Shown piece by piece: positions 49,073-64,000 of a stretch of 64,000 bases of DNA; the stretch's first letter is position 1, and every line of letters starts with the position of its first letter. The notes beneath the pieces are model-generated. The model did no database searches. It saw only the letters and a list, made by a program, of their open reading frames with translations, and was not told the origin of the DNA. Made by a program: the position numbers and the translations under genes. This DNA is from Paulinella micropora (lineage: Eukaryota; Cercozoa; Imbricatea; Euglyphida). Where the stretch lies: contig BJOX01000336.1 of NCBI GenBank assembly GCA_009731375.1, positions 17,060-81,059 on the forward strand, written 5' to 3'.

Positions 49073-49117
<45 letters not shown>

Positions 49118-49190
49118 CAGATAGATAGACAGATAGACAGACAGACAGACAGACAGATAGATAGATAGATAGATAGATAGTATAGATAGT

Positions 49191-49251
<61 letters not shown>

Positions 49252-49487
49252 CAGATAGATAGATAAATGTAAGTAGTAGATACCAAGTAGGCGCCTGTCT
49301 CGGCGACGACGTCCCGATAGTTATCACCCTCGCCTCTGTGAGAGATATAGATAGATGGATAGATAGATGGATAGATGGATAAACAGATGGATAGACAGAT
49401 GGACAGATAGATGGATAGATAGATGGATAGATAGAGGGATAGATAGATAGATAAATAGATAGATATAGATAGATATAGATAGATAGT

Positions 49488-49537
<50 letters not shown>

Positions 49538-49550
49538 TAGATAGATAAAA
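48061..49550. repeat. (AAAG)n, (CTAT)n/(GATA)n, (TA)n arrays
   Basis: Includes a twice-occurring island with GTAGCAGGCAGACGC..TCGCGGAGAAGACG (49017) and GTAGATACCAAGTAGGCGCC..TCGGCGACGACG (49275), related to each other. Confidence 0.9.
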
Positions 49551-49551
49551 G

Positions 49552-49735
49552 TATAAGGACGAGTGGAGAATTTCGGCCACCTCAAATTTTGGAAAACAAA
49601 AAAAGAAAGTATTTTGCGGTGAAAAGACTGGGGAAGAATTCCGGCCACCCAACGTTTTGTGCAAAAACAACGTATTCTGCGGTGAAAAAATCACTGGCCG
49701 ATATATTTCCTGGCCGCATTTTTTTACTCGTCATT
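49552..49735. mobile_element. MITE family 1, copy 1
   Basis: About 184 bp with ends TAAGGACGAGTGGAGAATTT and ACTCGTCATTA and internal inverted TTTCGGCCA/TGGCCG words. Interior has two GGCCACC..TTTTG and GCGGTGAAAA repeats. It has a second copy at 59793-59979. No ORF. Confidence 0.75.
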
Positions 49736-49869
49736 ATATGTGTGTATGAACGGTTTAGAAGGGATGCAAGGAGTCAGTTTGGACAAAGGTATGGTAAAGG
49801 TTAAAAGATATGTAGGTGCGTGCGTGTGAGTGTGTGTGTGTGTGTGTGTGTGATGGATGGATTGATGCT

Positions 49870-50540
<671 letters not shown>

Positions 50541-50541
<1 letters not shown>

Positions 50542-50890
50542 CTTCCTCTAGTCCGTATTGGTGACTGCATTCCATCATAGCCGTCCAGTGTTGCATAGCC
50601 CGGGCTAGGTCCCTGCGGGGGTTTAGGCCTCATACAATGTCATCATTGTAGCTTGCGCAAGCTTACGGTGCTCAAAACACTTGGACTAACGGCTTCCTTT
50701 TCTTTCTCTTCTTCCTTATCCTCCCACTCTCCATTCCTAGATTGCCTTTTTCTTCAACGTCCTTCCTCCTCTTCTTTTTCCAGAACACAGTCTACCCGTG
50801 ATTCCCATCCCGGACACATGCACAGTACACAAATTATTGTTTGATGTGAAACTGCGTTCCTTTGCAAGGACTACATTCCTTTGCGACATC
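50541..50890. other. Single-copy stretch without a recognisable gene
   Basis: Contains GTATTGGTGACTGCATTCCA and a TC-rich stretch (50695-50785). No ORF with credible composition. Possibly a retroelement remnant, but nothing supports a family. Confidence 0.5.
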
Positions 50891-50892
50891 TC

Positions 50893-50997
<105 letters not shown>

Positions 50998-51059
50998 CCT
51001 ATCTACCTATCTACATAGCTGTCTATCTATCCGCCAGGGCTATTGTGGCCTATGCCCTT

Positions 51060-52930
51060 ACCACTGCCCTTTTTTATCCTACCTACTGCCTTTTTAATCT
51101 TACCTACTGCCTTTTTAATCCTACCTACTGCCTTTTTAATCCTACCTACTGCCTTTTGATCCTACCTACTGCCTTTTGATCCTACCTACTGCCTTTTTAT
51201 CCTACCTACTGCCTTTTTATCTTACCTACTGCCTTTTATCCTACCTACTGCCTTTTTATGTTACCTACTGCCTTTTTAATCCTACCTACTGCCTTTTCAT
51301 CCTACCTACTGCCTTTTTATCCTACCTACTGCCTTTTCATCCTGCCTACTGTCTTTTTATCCTACCTACTGCCTTTTCATCCTACCTACTGCCTTTTTAT
51401 GTTACCTACTGCCTTTTTAATCCTACCTACTGCCTTTTTAATCCTACCTACTGCCTTTTCATCTACCTACTGCCTTTTTAATCCTACCTACTGCCTTTTT
51501 ATCCTACCTACTGCCTTTTCATCCTACCTGCCTTTTCATCCTACCTACTGCCTTTTTAATGCTACCTACTGCCTTTTTATCCTACCTACTGCCTTTTGAT
51601 CCTACCTACTGCCTTTTGATCCTACCTACTGCCTTTTCAATCCTACCTACTGCCTTTTTAATCCTACCTACTGCCTTTTCATCCTACCTACTGCCTTTTG
51701 ATCCTACCTACTGCCTTTTTATCCTACCTACTGCCTTTTGATCCTACCTACTGCCTTTTTATCCTACCTACTGCCTTTATCTTACCTACTGCCTTTTTAT
51801 CCTACCTACTGCCTTTTTATCCTACCTACTGCCTTTTTAATCTTACCTACTGCCTTTTTAATCCTACCTACTGCCTTTTGATCCTACCTACTGCCTTTTG
51901 ATCCTACCTACTGCCTTTTGATCCTACCTACTGCCTTTTTATCTACCTACTGCCTTTTTATCTTACCTACTGCCTTTTATCCTACCTACTGCCTTTTTAT
52001 GTTACCTACTGCCTTTTTAATCCTACCTACTGCCTTTTAATCCTACCTACTGCCTTTTTAATCCTACCTACTGCCTTTTTAATCCTACCTACTGCCTTTT
52101 TAATCCTACCTACTGCCTTTTTAATCCTACCTACTGCCTATTTACCCTTTATAGAAGGGCAAAAAGGCAGTAGAAATGGGTAAAAGGGCAGAAGAAAAGG
52201 GTAAAAAGGCAGCGCTGCCTTTTTACCACTTTCTACTGCCCACCCCCTTGCCTGCCTACCTACCTACCTAGGTGGCCTTGAGCAGTGATCTAGGAGACGA
52301 AGCTAATCCACCAGGGCTATCACGGCCCATCTTCTTACCTACTGCCATTTTTTTTTTAACCTAACTACTGCCTTGTTACCCTTTCAGAAAGTGCAAAAAG
52401 GCAGTAGAAAGGGGTAAAAAGGCAGTAGAAAGGGGTACGAAGACAGTACTGCCATTGTACCATACCTAATTCCTTTTTTACCAGTTCTACTGCCTTTTCC
52501 ATCCTACCTACCTATCTACATACCTGAGGTGCTCTTTTACCCTATCTACTGCCATTTTACCATACTAATTCCTTTTTACCTGTTCTACTGCCTTTTTGTT
52601 CCACCCTACCTACCTATCTACCTACCTACCTGAGGAGGCTTTGAGGAGTGATGATCTGGGGGATGTAGCTAATCCATCAGGGTTGTGGCCCATGTTCATA
52701 CCTACTGCCTTTTTTAACCTAACTCCTGCCTTTTTACCCATTCTACTGCCATTTTACCATACTAATTCCTTTTTTACCTGTTCTACTGCCTTTTTGTTCC
52801 ACCCTACCTACCTACCTACCTACCTACCTACCTGAGGAGGCTTTGAGGAGTGATGATCTGGGGGATGTAGCTAATCCAGCAGGGTTGTGGCCCATGTTGA
52901 TTGGTAACGAAGTGGCAGGAAAATCTAGGC
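51060..52930. repeat. About 21-bp minisatellite and derived larger repeat
   Basis: More than 45 tandem units of TCCTACCTACTGCCTTTTTA to 52137. From 52138 the same words recur in inverted form (AAAAAGGCAGTAGAAAGGGG) and inside a larger unit containing GAGGAGGCTTTGAGGAGTGA and GGGGGATGTAGCTAATCCA. Confidence 0.92.
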
Positions 52931-52939
52931 ATACAGCAT

Positions 52940-53350
52940 CCACAGCAATCGATCTCAAGCAATCGATCAAGCAATCGATCAATCTATTGTCTAATCAATC
53001 GATCGATCGATCGATCCATCAATCGATCGATCAATCAATCGATCAATCCATCAATCAATCGATCGTTCGATCAATCAATCGATCAATCAATCGATCAATC
53101 AATCGATCAATCAATCGATCAATCAATCGTTCGATTAATCAATAATCAATCGATCGATCGATTGGATCCAATCGATCAATCAATCGATCAACCAATCGAT
53201 CAATCAATCAATCAACCAATTGTTTATTCAATCGATCAATCAATCGATCAATCAACCGATCAACCCATTGTTTAATCAATCGATCGATCAATCAATGGAT
53301 CAATCAATCGATCAATCAATCAATCGACCAATCAATCGATCAATCAAGCG

Positions 53351-53430
<80 letters not shown>

Positions 53431-53622
53431 ATCAACCAATCTCGATCAATCAATCGATGAAGCAATTGTTTATTCGATCGATCGATCAATCGATCAATCG
53501 ATCAACCAATCGATCAACCAACGATCGACCAATCGATCAACCAATCGATCAATCAATCGATCAACCAATTGTTTATTCAATCGATCAATCAATCAATCGA
53601 TCAAGCGATCGATCAATCAATA

Positions 53623-53683
<61 letters not shown>

Positions 53684-53839
53684 ATCAATCAATCGATTAA
53701 CCCATTGCTTATTCAATCCATCAACCAATCGATCAACCAATCGATCAACCAATTGTTTATTCAATCGATCAATCAATCAATCGATCAATTAATCGATCAG
53801 TCAATCAATGGACCAATCAATCGATCAATCAAGCGATCG

Positions 53840-53887
<48 letters not shown>

Positions 53888-54178
53888 ATCAACCCATTGG
53901 TTAATCAATCGATCAATCAATCGATCGATCGATCAATCGATCAACCAATCGATCAACCAACGATCGACCAATCGATCAATCAATTGCTTATTCAATCGAT
54001 CGATCGATCGATCAATCGATGAATCAATCGATCAATCAATCGATCAATCAAGCAATCAAGCAATCAATCGATTAACACATTGTTTATCCAATCGATCAAC
54101 CAATCGATCAATCAATCGATCAATCAACCGATCAACCGATTGTTTATTAAGTCGATCAATCAATCGATCGATCAAGCG

Positions 54179-54214
<36 letters not shown>

Positions 54215-54365
54215 ATCAATCAATCGATCAAACAATCGATCAACCAATCGATCAATCGATCGATCAATCGATCGGTCAACCAATCAATCGACCAATCGAT
54301 CGATCAATCGATCGATCAACCAATCGATTATTCAATCGATCAAGCAATCAATACAATCGATCGAT
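52940..54365. repeat. (ATCA)n/(ATCG)n array
   Basis: About 1.4 kb of ATCA tetranucleotides interspersed with ATCG, giving very many self-complementary ATCGAT sites. It encodes only Asn-Gln-Ser-Ile runs. Confidence 0.95.
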
Positions 54366-54394
54366 AAGAGATGATCCAGGGCCGTGGGTCATAG

Positions 54395-54519
54395 TCTTGT
54401 ACATACATACATACATACATACATACATACATACATTCCATACATTCCATACATTCCATACATTACATACATACATACATTACATACATACATTACATAC
54501 ATTACAAACATTACATACA

Positions 54520-54550
<31 letters not shown>

Positions 54551-54640
54551 CGTACATACGTACATACATACATACATACATACATACATACATAGGTCAG
54601 ACAGACCTTCGAGAGAAAGGGGGGGGGGGGGGGGGGGGGG

Positions 54641-54736
<96 letters not shown>

Positions 54737-55327
54737 NNNNNNNNNNNNNNNNNNNNNNNNNNNNNNNNNNNNNNNNNNNNNNNNNNNNNNNNNNNNNNNN
54801 NNNNNNNNNGGGGGGGGGTGCAATTTCAAGTAACAGAATAATATACATACATACATACATACATACATACATACATACATACATACATACATAGGTCAGA
54901 CAGACCTTCGAGAGAAAGGGAGGATGGTGCATTTTCCGTTAACAGAATAATATACATACATACATACATACATACATACATACATACATAGGACAGACAG
55001 ACCTTCGAGAGAAAGGGGGGGTGGTGCATTTTCCGTTAACAAAATAGCAGAAACAAAAGAAGCAGGAGAAGCACGCCCTGCATGTATGTATGTATGTATG
55101 TGTGTATGTGTATGCATGTATGTATCGTATGTATGTATGTATGTGTGTGTATGTGTGTGAACAAAAGAAGCAGGAGAGGCACGTCCTGCATGTATGTATG
55201 TATGTATGTATGTATGTATGTGTGTGGATGTGTGTGTGTGTATGTATGTATGTATGTATGTATGTACGTATATACAGGGCAGAAACAAAAGAGACAGGAG
55301 ATGCACGCCTTGCATATATATATACAT

Positions 55328-55363
<36 letters not shown>

Positions 55364-55417
55364 CTATATATATATTATATATATATATATTTATATTATA
55401 TATATACATATTATATT

Positions 55418-55455
<38 letters not shown>

Positions 55456-55472
55456 GGATGGATGGATGGATG

Positions 55473-55522
<50 letters not shown>

Positions 55523-56480
55523 ATGTGTAGAAACAAAAGGCAGGAGATGAACGCCCTGCATGTATGTATGTATGTATGTATGTATGTACGTACGTACGTA
55601 TGTATGCATGCATGTATCTATGTATGTATGTATGTATGCATGTATGTACGTACATATGTATGTATGCACGTACATATGGATGTATGCGTGCATGCATACA
55701 TGCATGCATGCATGTATGTATGTATGTATGTATGTATGTATGTATGTATGTATGTACGTACATGACGGAAACAAAAGAGACATGAGATGCACGCCTTGTA
55801 TGTATGTATGTGTGTATGTACGTACGTATGTATGCATGTATGTATGTATGTATGTATGTATGTATAGAAACAAAAGAGGCACTAGATATGCATGTCCTAC
55901 ATACATACATACATACATACATACATACATACATACATACATACAAACATATATACATACATGCATGAATTGCATTGCATTGCATTGTATTGCAGTGCAT
56001 TGCATTGTATTGCATTGCATCGCATTGCATGGCATTGAATTGCATTGAATTGCATTGCATTTCTTTGCATTCCATGCATGGATGCATGGCTGCATGAATC
56101 GCATTTCATTTCACAACATGGCATTGAATTGCATTGTATTGCATAGCATGCATGGATGCATACATACATACATACATACATACATACATACATACACACA
56201 GTCAGCTGACGCAAGCTCGATTAGACTAAGAAAGGCAGAGCAGATGACAATGACAATATGTCTATCCATTCATCCTTTTATCCATCCATCCATCCATCCA
56301 TCCATCCATCCATCCATCCATCCATCCATCCATCCATCCATCCATCCATCCCATCCATCCATCCATCCATCCATCCATCCATCCATCCATCCATCCACTC
56401 ACCCACCCACCCACCCATCCATCCATCCATCCATCCATCCATCCATCCATCCATCCATCCATCCATCCAATCTAACTTAC
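54395..56480. repeat. (CATA)n, poly-G/poly-A, (TA)n, (GATA)n, (TGCAT)n and (CATC)n compound arrays
   Basis: The island GGTCAGACAGACCTTCGAGA with GGTGCATTTTCCGTTAACA recurs three times (54595, 54892, 54989), the first beside poly-G, poly-A and a 73-N gap (54737-54809). The island AGAAACAAAAG..AGGAGATGCACGCCTTGCATG recurs six times to 55890. Confidence 0.9.
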
Positions 56481-56499
56481 TTATTTTATCGGTCACCTC

Positions 56500-56640
56500 C
56501 GCAAAACGTGGTCAGGTTACCGATAAAAACTACGTATGCGGCGAGCCAAATTTGACGTGTTTTGCGAGCTCGCCGGCCCGGCCCGGCTCGGCCCGCAAAA
56601 CACGTCACATTTGTGGCTAGCCGCACAATACACTATATTC
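56500..56640. mobile_element. MITE/foldback family 2, copy 1
   Basis: Palindromic GC-rich core: GCCAAATTTGACGTGTTTTG, GCTCGCCGGCCCGGC, then GCAAAACACGTCACATTTG and TGGCTAGCCGC. Related copies at 57320-57415 and 59605-59720. Confidence 0.7.
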
Positions 56641-56699
56641 TCAATGGGGTCGCCTTGCCTATATTACCTGAGCCTGAGTGGACTAGTGAAGAAAAAGGA

Positions 56700-56731
56700 G
56701 GCTCCGGCCTAATTATATATATATATATATG

Positions 56732-56763
<32 letters not shown>

Positions 56764-56804
56764 GTGGACTAGGGAAGGCAGAGGAGGCTTCGCCCATATA
56801 TATA

Positions 56805-56848
<44 letters not shown>

Positions 56849-56881
56849 CAAGTGGACTAGTGAAGGAAAAGGAGGATCCGC

Positions 56882-56916
<35 letters not shown>

Positions 56917-57055
56917 CAACATACATACATACATACATACATACATACATACATACATCACTCAGCTCCTGCCTTCATGCGTGACAAGGTAAATACATAC
57001 ATACATACATACACACATACACACACATACATACATACATACATACAAACAAACA

Positions 57056-57095
<40 letters not shown>

Positions 57096-57310
57096 TATAT
57101 ATATATATATAAAAGATACATACATGCAAAAGTAAGCAGATATATACATACAGATATACATGAGAACATTCATGCACACATACAGGCACATTATGAGGTG
57201 GTGAACGAGATCAAGATAAAAAGCGCAGAAAAAAACGAAGAAGAATATGTATATGTATGTGTGTAGGGTGAAGCCTTGTCTGCCTTCCCTAGTCTATACA
57301 TACATACACC
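56700..57310. repeat. (TA)n and (CATA)n arrays with recurring AGTGGACTAGTGAAGGAAAAGG-type island
   Basis: The island GTGGACTAGTGAAG with AGGAGGCTTCGCC-like ends recurs three times between TA blocks; CATA blocks follow. Confidence 0.9.
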
Positions 57311-57319
57311 TTGTCATGC

Positions 57320-57415
57320 GTCCCAAGAAAACCACATCTACGGCGGCTCGCCAAATTTCCACGTGTTTTACGGGCTCGCCGGCCCGGCTCGGAAATTTGG
57401 GCTAGCTAGCTGCAG
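57320..57415. mobile_element. MITE/foldback family 2, copy 2 (partial)
   Basis: GGCTCGCCAAATTTCCACGT, TTTTACGGGCTCGCCGGCCC and GGAAATTTGGGCTAGCTAGC; shorter second arm than the other copies. Confidence 0.6.
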
Positions 57416-58270
57416 AAAGTAATATTGTATCTTCAGTCTCTATCTCAGTCAGAGATTCTATGCATTTGGTTCATAATGTAAATGGACCACCGCATATGGT
57501 TGGGACAGAAAGATCAAATCTGTCAGGCGGCGGGCTGTTTTGGGGTAGGTCACTTCTTGAGTTTTGGAGATCTTAGATTTCTACGCTGGAAACGGCTTGG
57601 GGTCTGGGGGTTGGATTCCCCGCTGAACAACGCAGGCTTACCTCGGAACATCCCTCCATATAGGGACACACCGAGGACATCCCTCCACAAGGACACCCCG
57701 AGACATTGATGCTCAGGAAACACTGATGTTTGGCTACACATCATCCCACGTTAGGGATATCCCAGAAAATTTTTGGGGTATCGCCCCATTTTTGTTTTCT
57801 TTATTTTTTCCCAAGATTCTTTCAAGGACCCGTGCATGTGGGTATGTCACACGATCATACGTCTCCTGCACTTCGTGCGTATGGAATAAAAGCATCTATC
57901 TCTGGCTTGTCTTGATCGAAAAGATGAATCAAAAAGTGATGGGTTTGGAAATGCCAAAAAATTCAAGTTTCATTTTTTGAAAATCTTCCATCTTAGATTT
58001 ATCATGGAACAAGAGCTTGAGGCTCGGGGATGCTGCATGCCGTGGTCTTTGGGGCATACAAAGACATTCCAACTCAGGTCCCTTCTGAGACATCTCCCTT
58101 GGCCAGGGAGGAGCGAAGATGAGAAACATCCCGTTTGCGGTAGCCCCCCCCCCCCCCTTTTTTTATTATTATTTTTTTTTATATATATATATATATTTTT
58201 ATTATTATTATTTTTTTTTCTCCCCCAGAAATCTCCATGATTTTCCCTCCCTTCTTTCGGCGAGGTTGCA
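57416..58270. other. Single-copy stretch without a recognisable gene
   Basis: Contains short tandem words (GGAACATCCCTCCATATAGG / GGACATCCCTCCACAAGG) at 57648-57690 and a poly-C/poly-T stretch at 58147-58215. Short ORFs here have no credible features. Confidence 0.5.
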
Positions 58271-58274
58271 TACA

Positions 58275-58306
<32 letters not shown>

Positions 58307-58312
58307 CATACA

Positions 58313-58344
<32 letters not shown>

Positions 58345-58427
58345 CATACATACATACATACATACATACATACATACATACATACATGCATACCTGGGTT
58401 GAGCTGGAGTTGACTTGACCCTACTAA

Positions 58428-58483
<56 letters not shown>

Positions 58484-58546
58484 ATATATATATACATATA
58501 TATATATATAAATATATTTATTTATATATATGTATATATATGTATA

Positions 58547-58632
<86 letters not shown>

Positions 58633-58735
58633 CGTGTGTGTGTGTGTGTTGTATAAAACTATATATATATAACTATATACATATGTACATACACATAAAT
58701 AAATAAATAAATAAATAAATAAATACATACATACA

Positions 58736-58766
<31 letters not shown>

Positions 58767-59482
58767 ATATATATATATACATACATACATATATATATAT
58801 ACATATATATATATATGTCGGTGTTGATTTGGCCCTGCTTAACTACATAGATATACATACATACATACATACATACATACATACATACATACATACATAC
58901 ATAGATACATACATAGATACATACATACATACATACATACATACATACATACATACATACATACATACATACATACACACAACATACATACATACAAACA
59001 TACATACAAACATACACACAACATACATAGTATGTATGTATGTATGTATGTATGTTTTCTTGTACATACATACAAACATACATACATACATACATACATA
59101 CATACATAGATACATACATACATACATACATACATACATACATACATACATACAAACAACATACAAACATACATACATACATACATACATACATACATAC
59201 ATACACACATACATACATACATACATACATACATACATGCATACATGCATACATACATACATACATACATACATACATACATACATACATACACACATAC
59301 ATACACACACACACATACACACACATACATACATACATACATACGCACACACACAAATACATACATACATACATACATACATACATACATACATACATGA
59401 TATACATTTCCCATTTGACTGTATCTTATGTATGCATGTATGTATGCATGTATGTATGCATGTATGTATGTATGTACGTCTG

Positions 59483-59513
<31 letters not shown>

Positions 59514-59520
59514 CTGAGAA
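58271..59520. repeat. (CATA)n, (TA)n, (TG)n, (AAAT)n arrays
   Basis: Microsatellites only. Confidence 0.95.
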
Positions 59521-59604
59521 ATATATCCTTGATAGAGGTAGATACATACAATTTTCTAGAAATCAATCTTCGATGTAGGTACATATACACATACATACAG
59601 ACTG

Positions 59605-59720
59605 ATAATATGCGGCTAGCCACAAATTTGACGTGTTTTGCGGGCGAGCCGGGCCGGCGAGCCCGAAAAACAGGTCAAATTTGGCGCGCCGAGTATGTAG
59701 TTTTTTCGGTAACTTGGCCA
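59605..59720. mobile_element. MITE/foldback family 2, copy 3
   Basis: GCGGCTAGCCACAAATTTGA, then CGTGTTTTGCGGGC, with the second arm GCCCGAAAAACAGGTCAAAT. Inverted relative to copy 1 in its flanking words. Confidence 0.7.
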
Positions 59721-59792
59721 GATTTTGTGGAGTTGACCGATACATACAAATGCGTCGTACTTGACAACATACACACACACACACACACAGAC

Positions 59793-59979
59793 GTAAGGAA
59801 AAATGAAGAATTTCGGCCACCTCAAATTTTTTTGGGGGGGGGGGGGGAAACGTATTTTGCGGTGCTACTACTAGGGAAGAATTCCGGCCACCCGAAGTTT
59901 TGTGCAAAAACAACGTATTCTGCGGTGACAAATCACCGGCCGAAATATTTCCTGGCCGAAATTTTTCACTCGTCCTTAC
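59793..59979. mobile_element. MITE family 1, copy 2
   Basis: 187 bp with terminal inverted repeats GTAAGG..AATTTCGGCCA and TGGCCGAAATTTTTCACTCG ending GTCCTTAC. Interior homologous to 49552-49735. A poly-G tract (59833-59848) replaces a purine tract in copy 1. Confidence 0.8.
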
Positions 59980-59984
59980 ATAGT

Positions 59985-60816
<832 letters not shown>

Positions 60817-61165
60817 NNNNNNNNNNNNNNNNNNNNNNNNNNNNNNNNNNNNNNNNNNNNNNNNNNNNNNNNNNNNNNNNNNNNNNNNNNNNNNNNNNNN
60901 NNNNNNNNNNNNNNNNNNNNNNNNNNNNNNNNNNNNNNNNNNNNNNNNNNNNNNNNNNNNNNNNNNNNNNNNNNNNNNNNNNNNNNNNNNNNNNNNNNNN
61001 NNNNNNNNNNNNNNNNNNNNNNNNNNNNNNNNNNNNNNNNNNNNNNNNNNNNNNNNNNNNNNNNNNNNNNNNNNNNNNNNNNNNNNNNNNNNNNNNNNNN
61101 NNNNNNNNNNNNNNNNNNNNNNNNNNNNNNNNNNNNNNNNNNNNNNNNNNNNNNNNNCAACAACC

Positions 61166-61208
<43 letters not shown>

Positions 61209-61276
61209 CCACAACCACAACCACAACAACCACAACAACATCAACAACAACAAGAACAAACAAGAGCAACAAAACA

Positions 61277-61309
<33 letters not shown>

Positions 61310-61325
61310 CCACAACAACAATACC

Positions 61326-61363
<38 letters not shown>

Positions 61364-61506
61364 CGACAATAACAACAACAACAACAACCACAACCACAAC
61401 AACAACCACAACAACCACAACAACAACCACAACAACAACCACAACCACAACCACAACAACAACAACAACCACAACAACAACAACAACAACAACAAGAACA
61501 AACAAG

Positions 61507-61541
<35 letters not shown>

Positions 61542-61560
61542 CTACAACAACAACAACAAG

Positions 61561-61597
<37 letters not shown>

Positions 61598-61607
61598 NNN
61601 NNNNNNN
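60817..61607. other. 341-N gap, (CAA)n array, poly-A, 10-N gap
   Basis: Gap 60817-61157, CAA with CCA and CAAGAA variants to 61560, poly-A to 61597, gap 61598-61607. Confidence 0.97.
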
Positions 61608-61639
61608 CATAACACGCCTTCACTAACACAACAGAGAGA

Positions 61640-63130
<1,491 letters not shown>

Positions 63131-63131
<1 letters not shown>

Positions 63132-63342
63132 CCCTCTGTAATGGAGGTGGGAGCTCGTTCTGCAAGGGGCGCTTTATGGAACGAGCCCTGGCCCCGCCTG
63201 GTACTAGGGAGCTTTGGTATCGCCTGTATCAGTCCCTTCCGTGCAAACATCACGGCTTAGCTGGGCATCGGGTCAATACTTTACAGACTTCCTTGGTTGA
63301 CGAAATCAGAAGCTCCTTTTTTCTGACATTAGTCGATATCTC

Positions 63343-63345
<3 letters not shown>
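63131..63345 (+). repeat. Dispersed repeat family, copy C (partial)
   Basis: Matches copy A from CCCTCTGTAATGGAGGTGGG to TCTGACATTAGTCGATATCT, with a short deletion near 63283 (ACTTTACAGACTTCC). Confidence 0.85.
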
Positions 63346-63432
<87 letters not shown>

Positions 63433-63465
63433 GTGAGAACACGGGAGCCCACAGAGGACTAAAAA

Positions 63466-63556
<91 letters not shown>

Positions 63557-63629
63557 CCTACCTACCTACCTACCTACCTACCTACCTGCCTGCCTGCCTA
63601 CCTACCTACCTACCTACCTACCTACCTAC

Positions 63630-63699
<70 letters not shown>

Positions 63700-63722
63700 C
63701 TCTCTCTCTATATATATATATA

Positions 63723-63780
<58 letters not shown>

Positions 63781-63849
63781 CATCCATCCATCTACCTATC
63801 TATCTCTCACCTCTTTTGCACTGTTGGGAAGATCATGGAAGAGAACATG

Positions 63850-63913
<64 letters not shown>

Positions 63914-64000
63914 GATCTATCTATCTATCCATCATTCTATCTATCTATCTCTCACCTCTTTTGCACTGTTGGGAAGATCATGGAAGAGAACATGAGAGGC
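63346..64000. repeat. (CTAT)n, (CTAC)n, (TC)n arrays to window end
   Basis: Includes an island CTCACCTCTTTTGCACTGTT with GGGAAGATCATGGAAGAGAA at 63807 and again at 63952. Confidence 0.95.

Noticed and set aside
57482-58129. Several 60-140-codon ORFs in single-copy DNA
   Set aside because: Overlapping on both strands, no domain, no splice or promoter context; composition compatible with chance.

Overview
The window is eukaryotic nuclear DNA. It is extremely rich in simple-sequence repeats (CATA, GATA, CTAT, CAAG, CAA, TTA), with one intron-containing host gene and several short transposon-like repeats. A 21.4-kb DNA-virus-like element is inserted in a (CATA)n tract. The host cannot be named from the sequence. 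An alga or other protist would fit the type of element, but that is inference.

Virus-like element, 2035-23460. Both ends carry a terminal inverted repeat (TIR) of about 340 bp. Between them lies the morphogenesis set of a polinton-like virus (PLV) or virophage relative: an A32-type packaging ATPase (9982-10802), a small basic core-like protein (10884-11204), an adenain/Ulp1-like cysteine protease (11551-13092), a penton-like minor capsid protein (13212-14024) and a major capsid protein (14103-15607). Around this core are a retroviral-type integrase (2749-3503, minus), a long fibre with a C-terminal S74 chaperone domain (4378-8157), a PolB-like polymerase fused to an SF1/Pif1-like helicase (18790-22092, minus), a lipase (18043-18774), two GIY-YIG nuclease genes, and several small proteins. 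The copy is decayed. Integrase, fibre, one GIY-YIG gene, the 9524 gene, the ATPase 5' end and the MCP carry frameshifts, and several genes carry in-frame stops, mostly TGA. Protease, penton, the 15709 protein and the lipase are intact. A 666-bp segment is duplicated across a 10-N gap at 17284-17293 and is almost certainly an assembly artefact.

The most unusual feature is a family of short GC-rich hairpins in the central and right part of the element. One orientation sits 1-2 nt before start codons; the reverse-complement orientation sits at or just after stop codons. Stem sequences covary, the loop is conserved, and some copies are read through inside ORFs.

Host flanks. 1-2034 and 23461-24300 are microsatellite or plain AT-rich DNA. 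At 24580-27793 there is a multi-exon AIG1/GIMAP-like P-loop GTPase gene with a coiled-coil C-terminus, microsatellite-filled introns, two large gaps and a probable frameshift. From about 29.6 kb to the end the sequence is mainly microsatellites. Many are compound arrays in which a 30-70-bp non-repetitive island recurs between microsatellite blocks. Embedded in this are a tRNA-derived SINE-like element (35407-35640), two MITE/foldback families (49552/59793 and 56500/57320/59605), and a three-copy dispersed repeat (43865, 44761 inverted, 63131). I see no rRNA, functional tRNA or CRISPR array.
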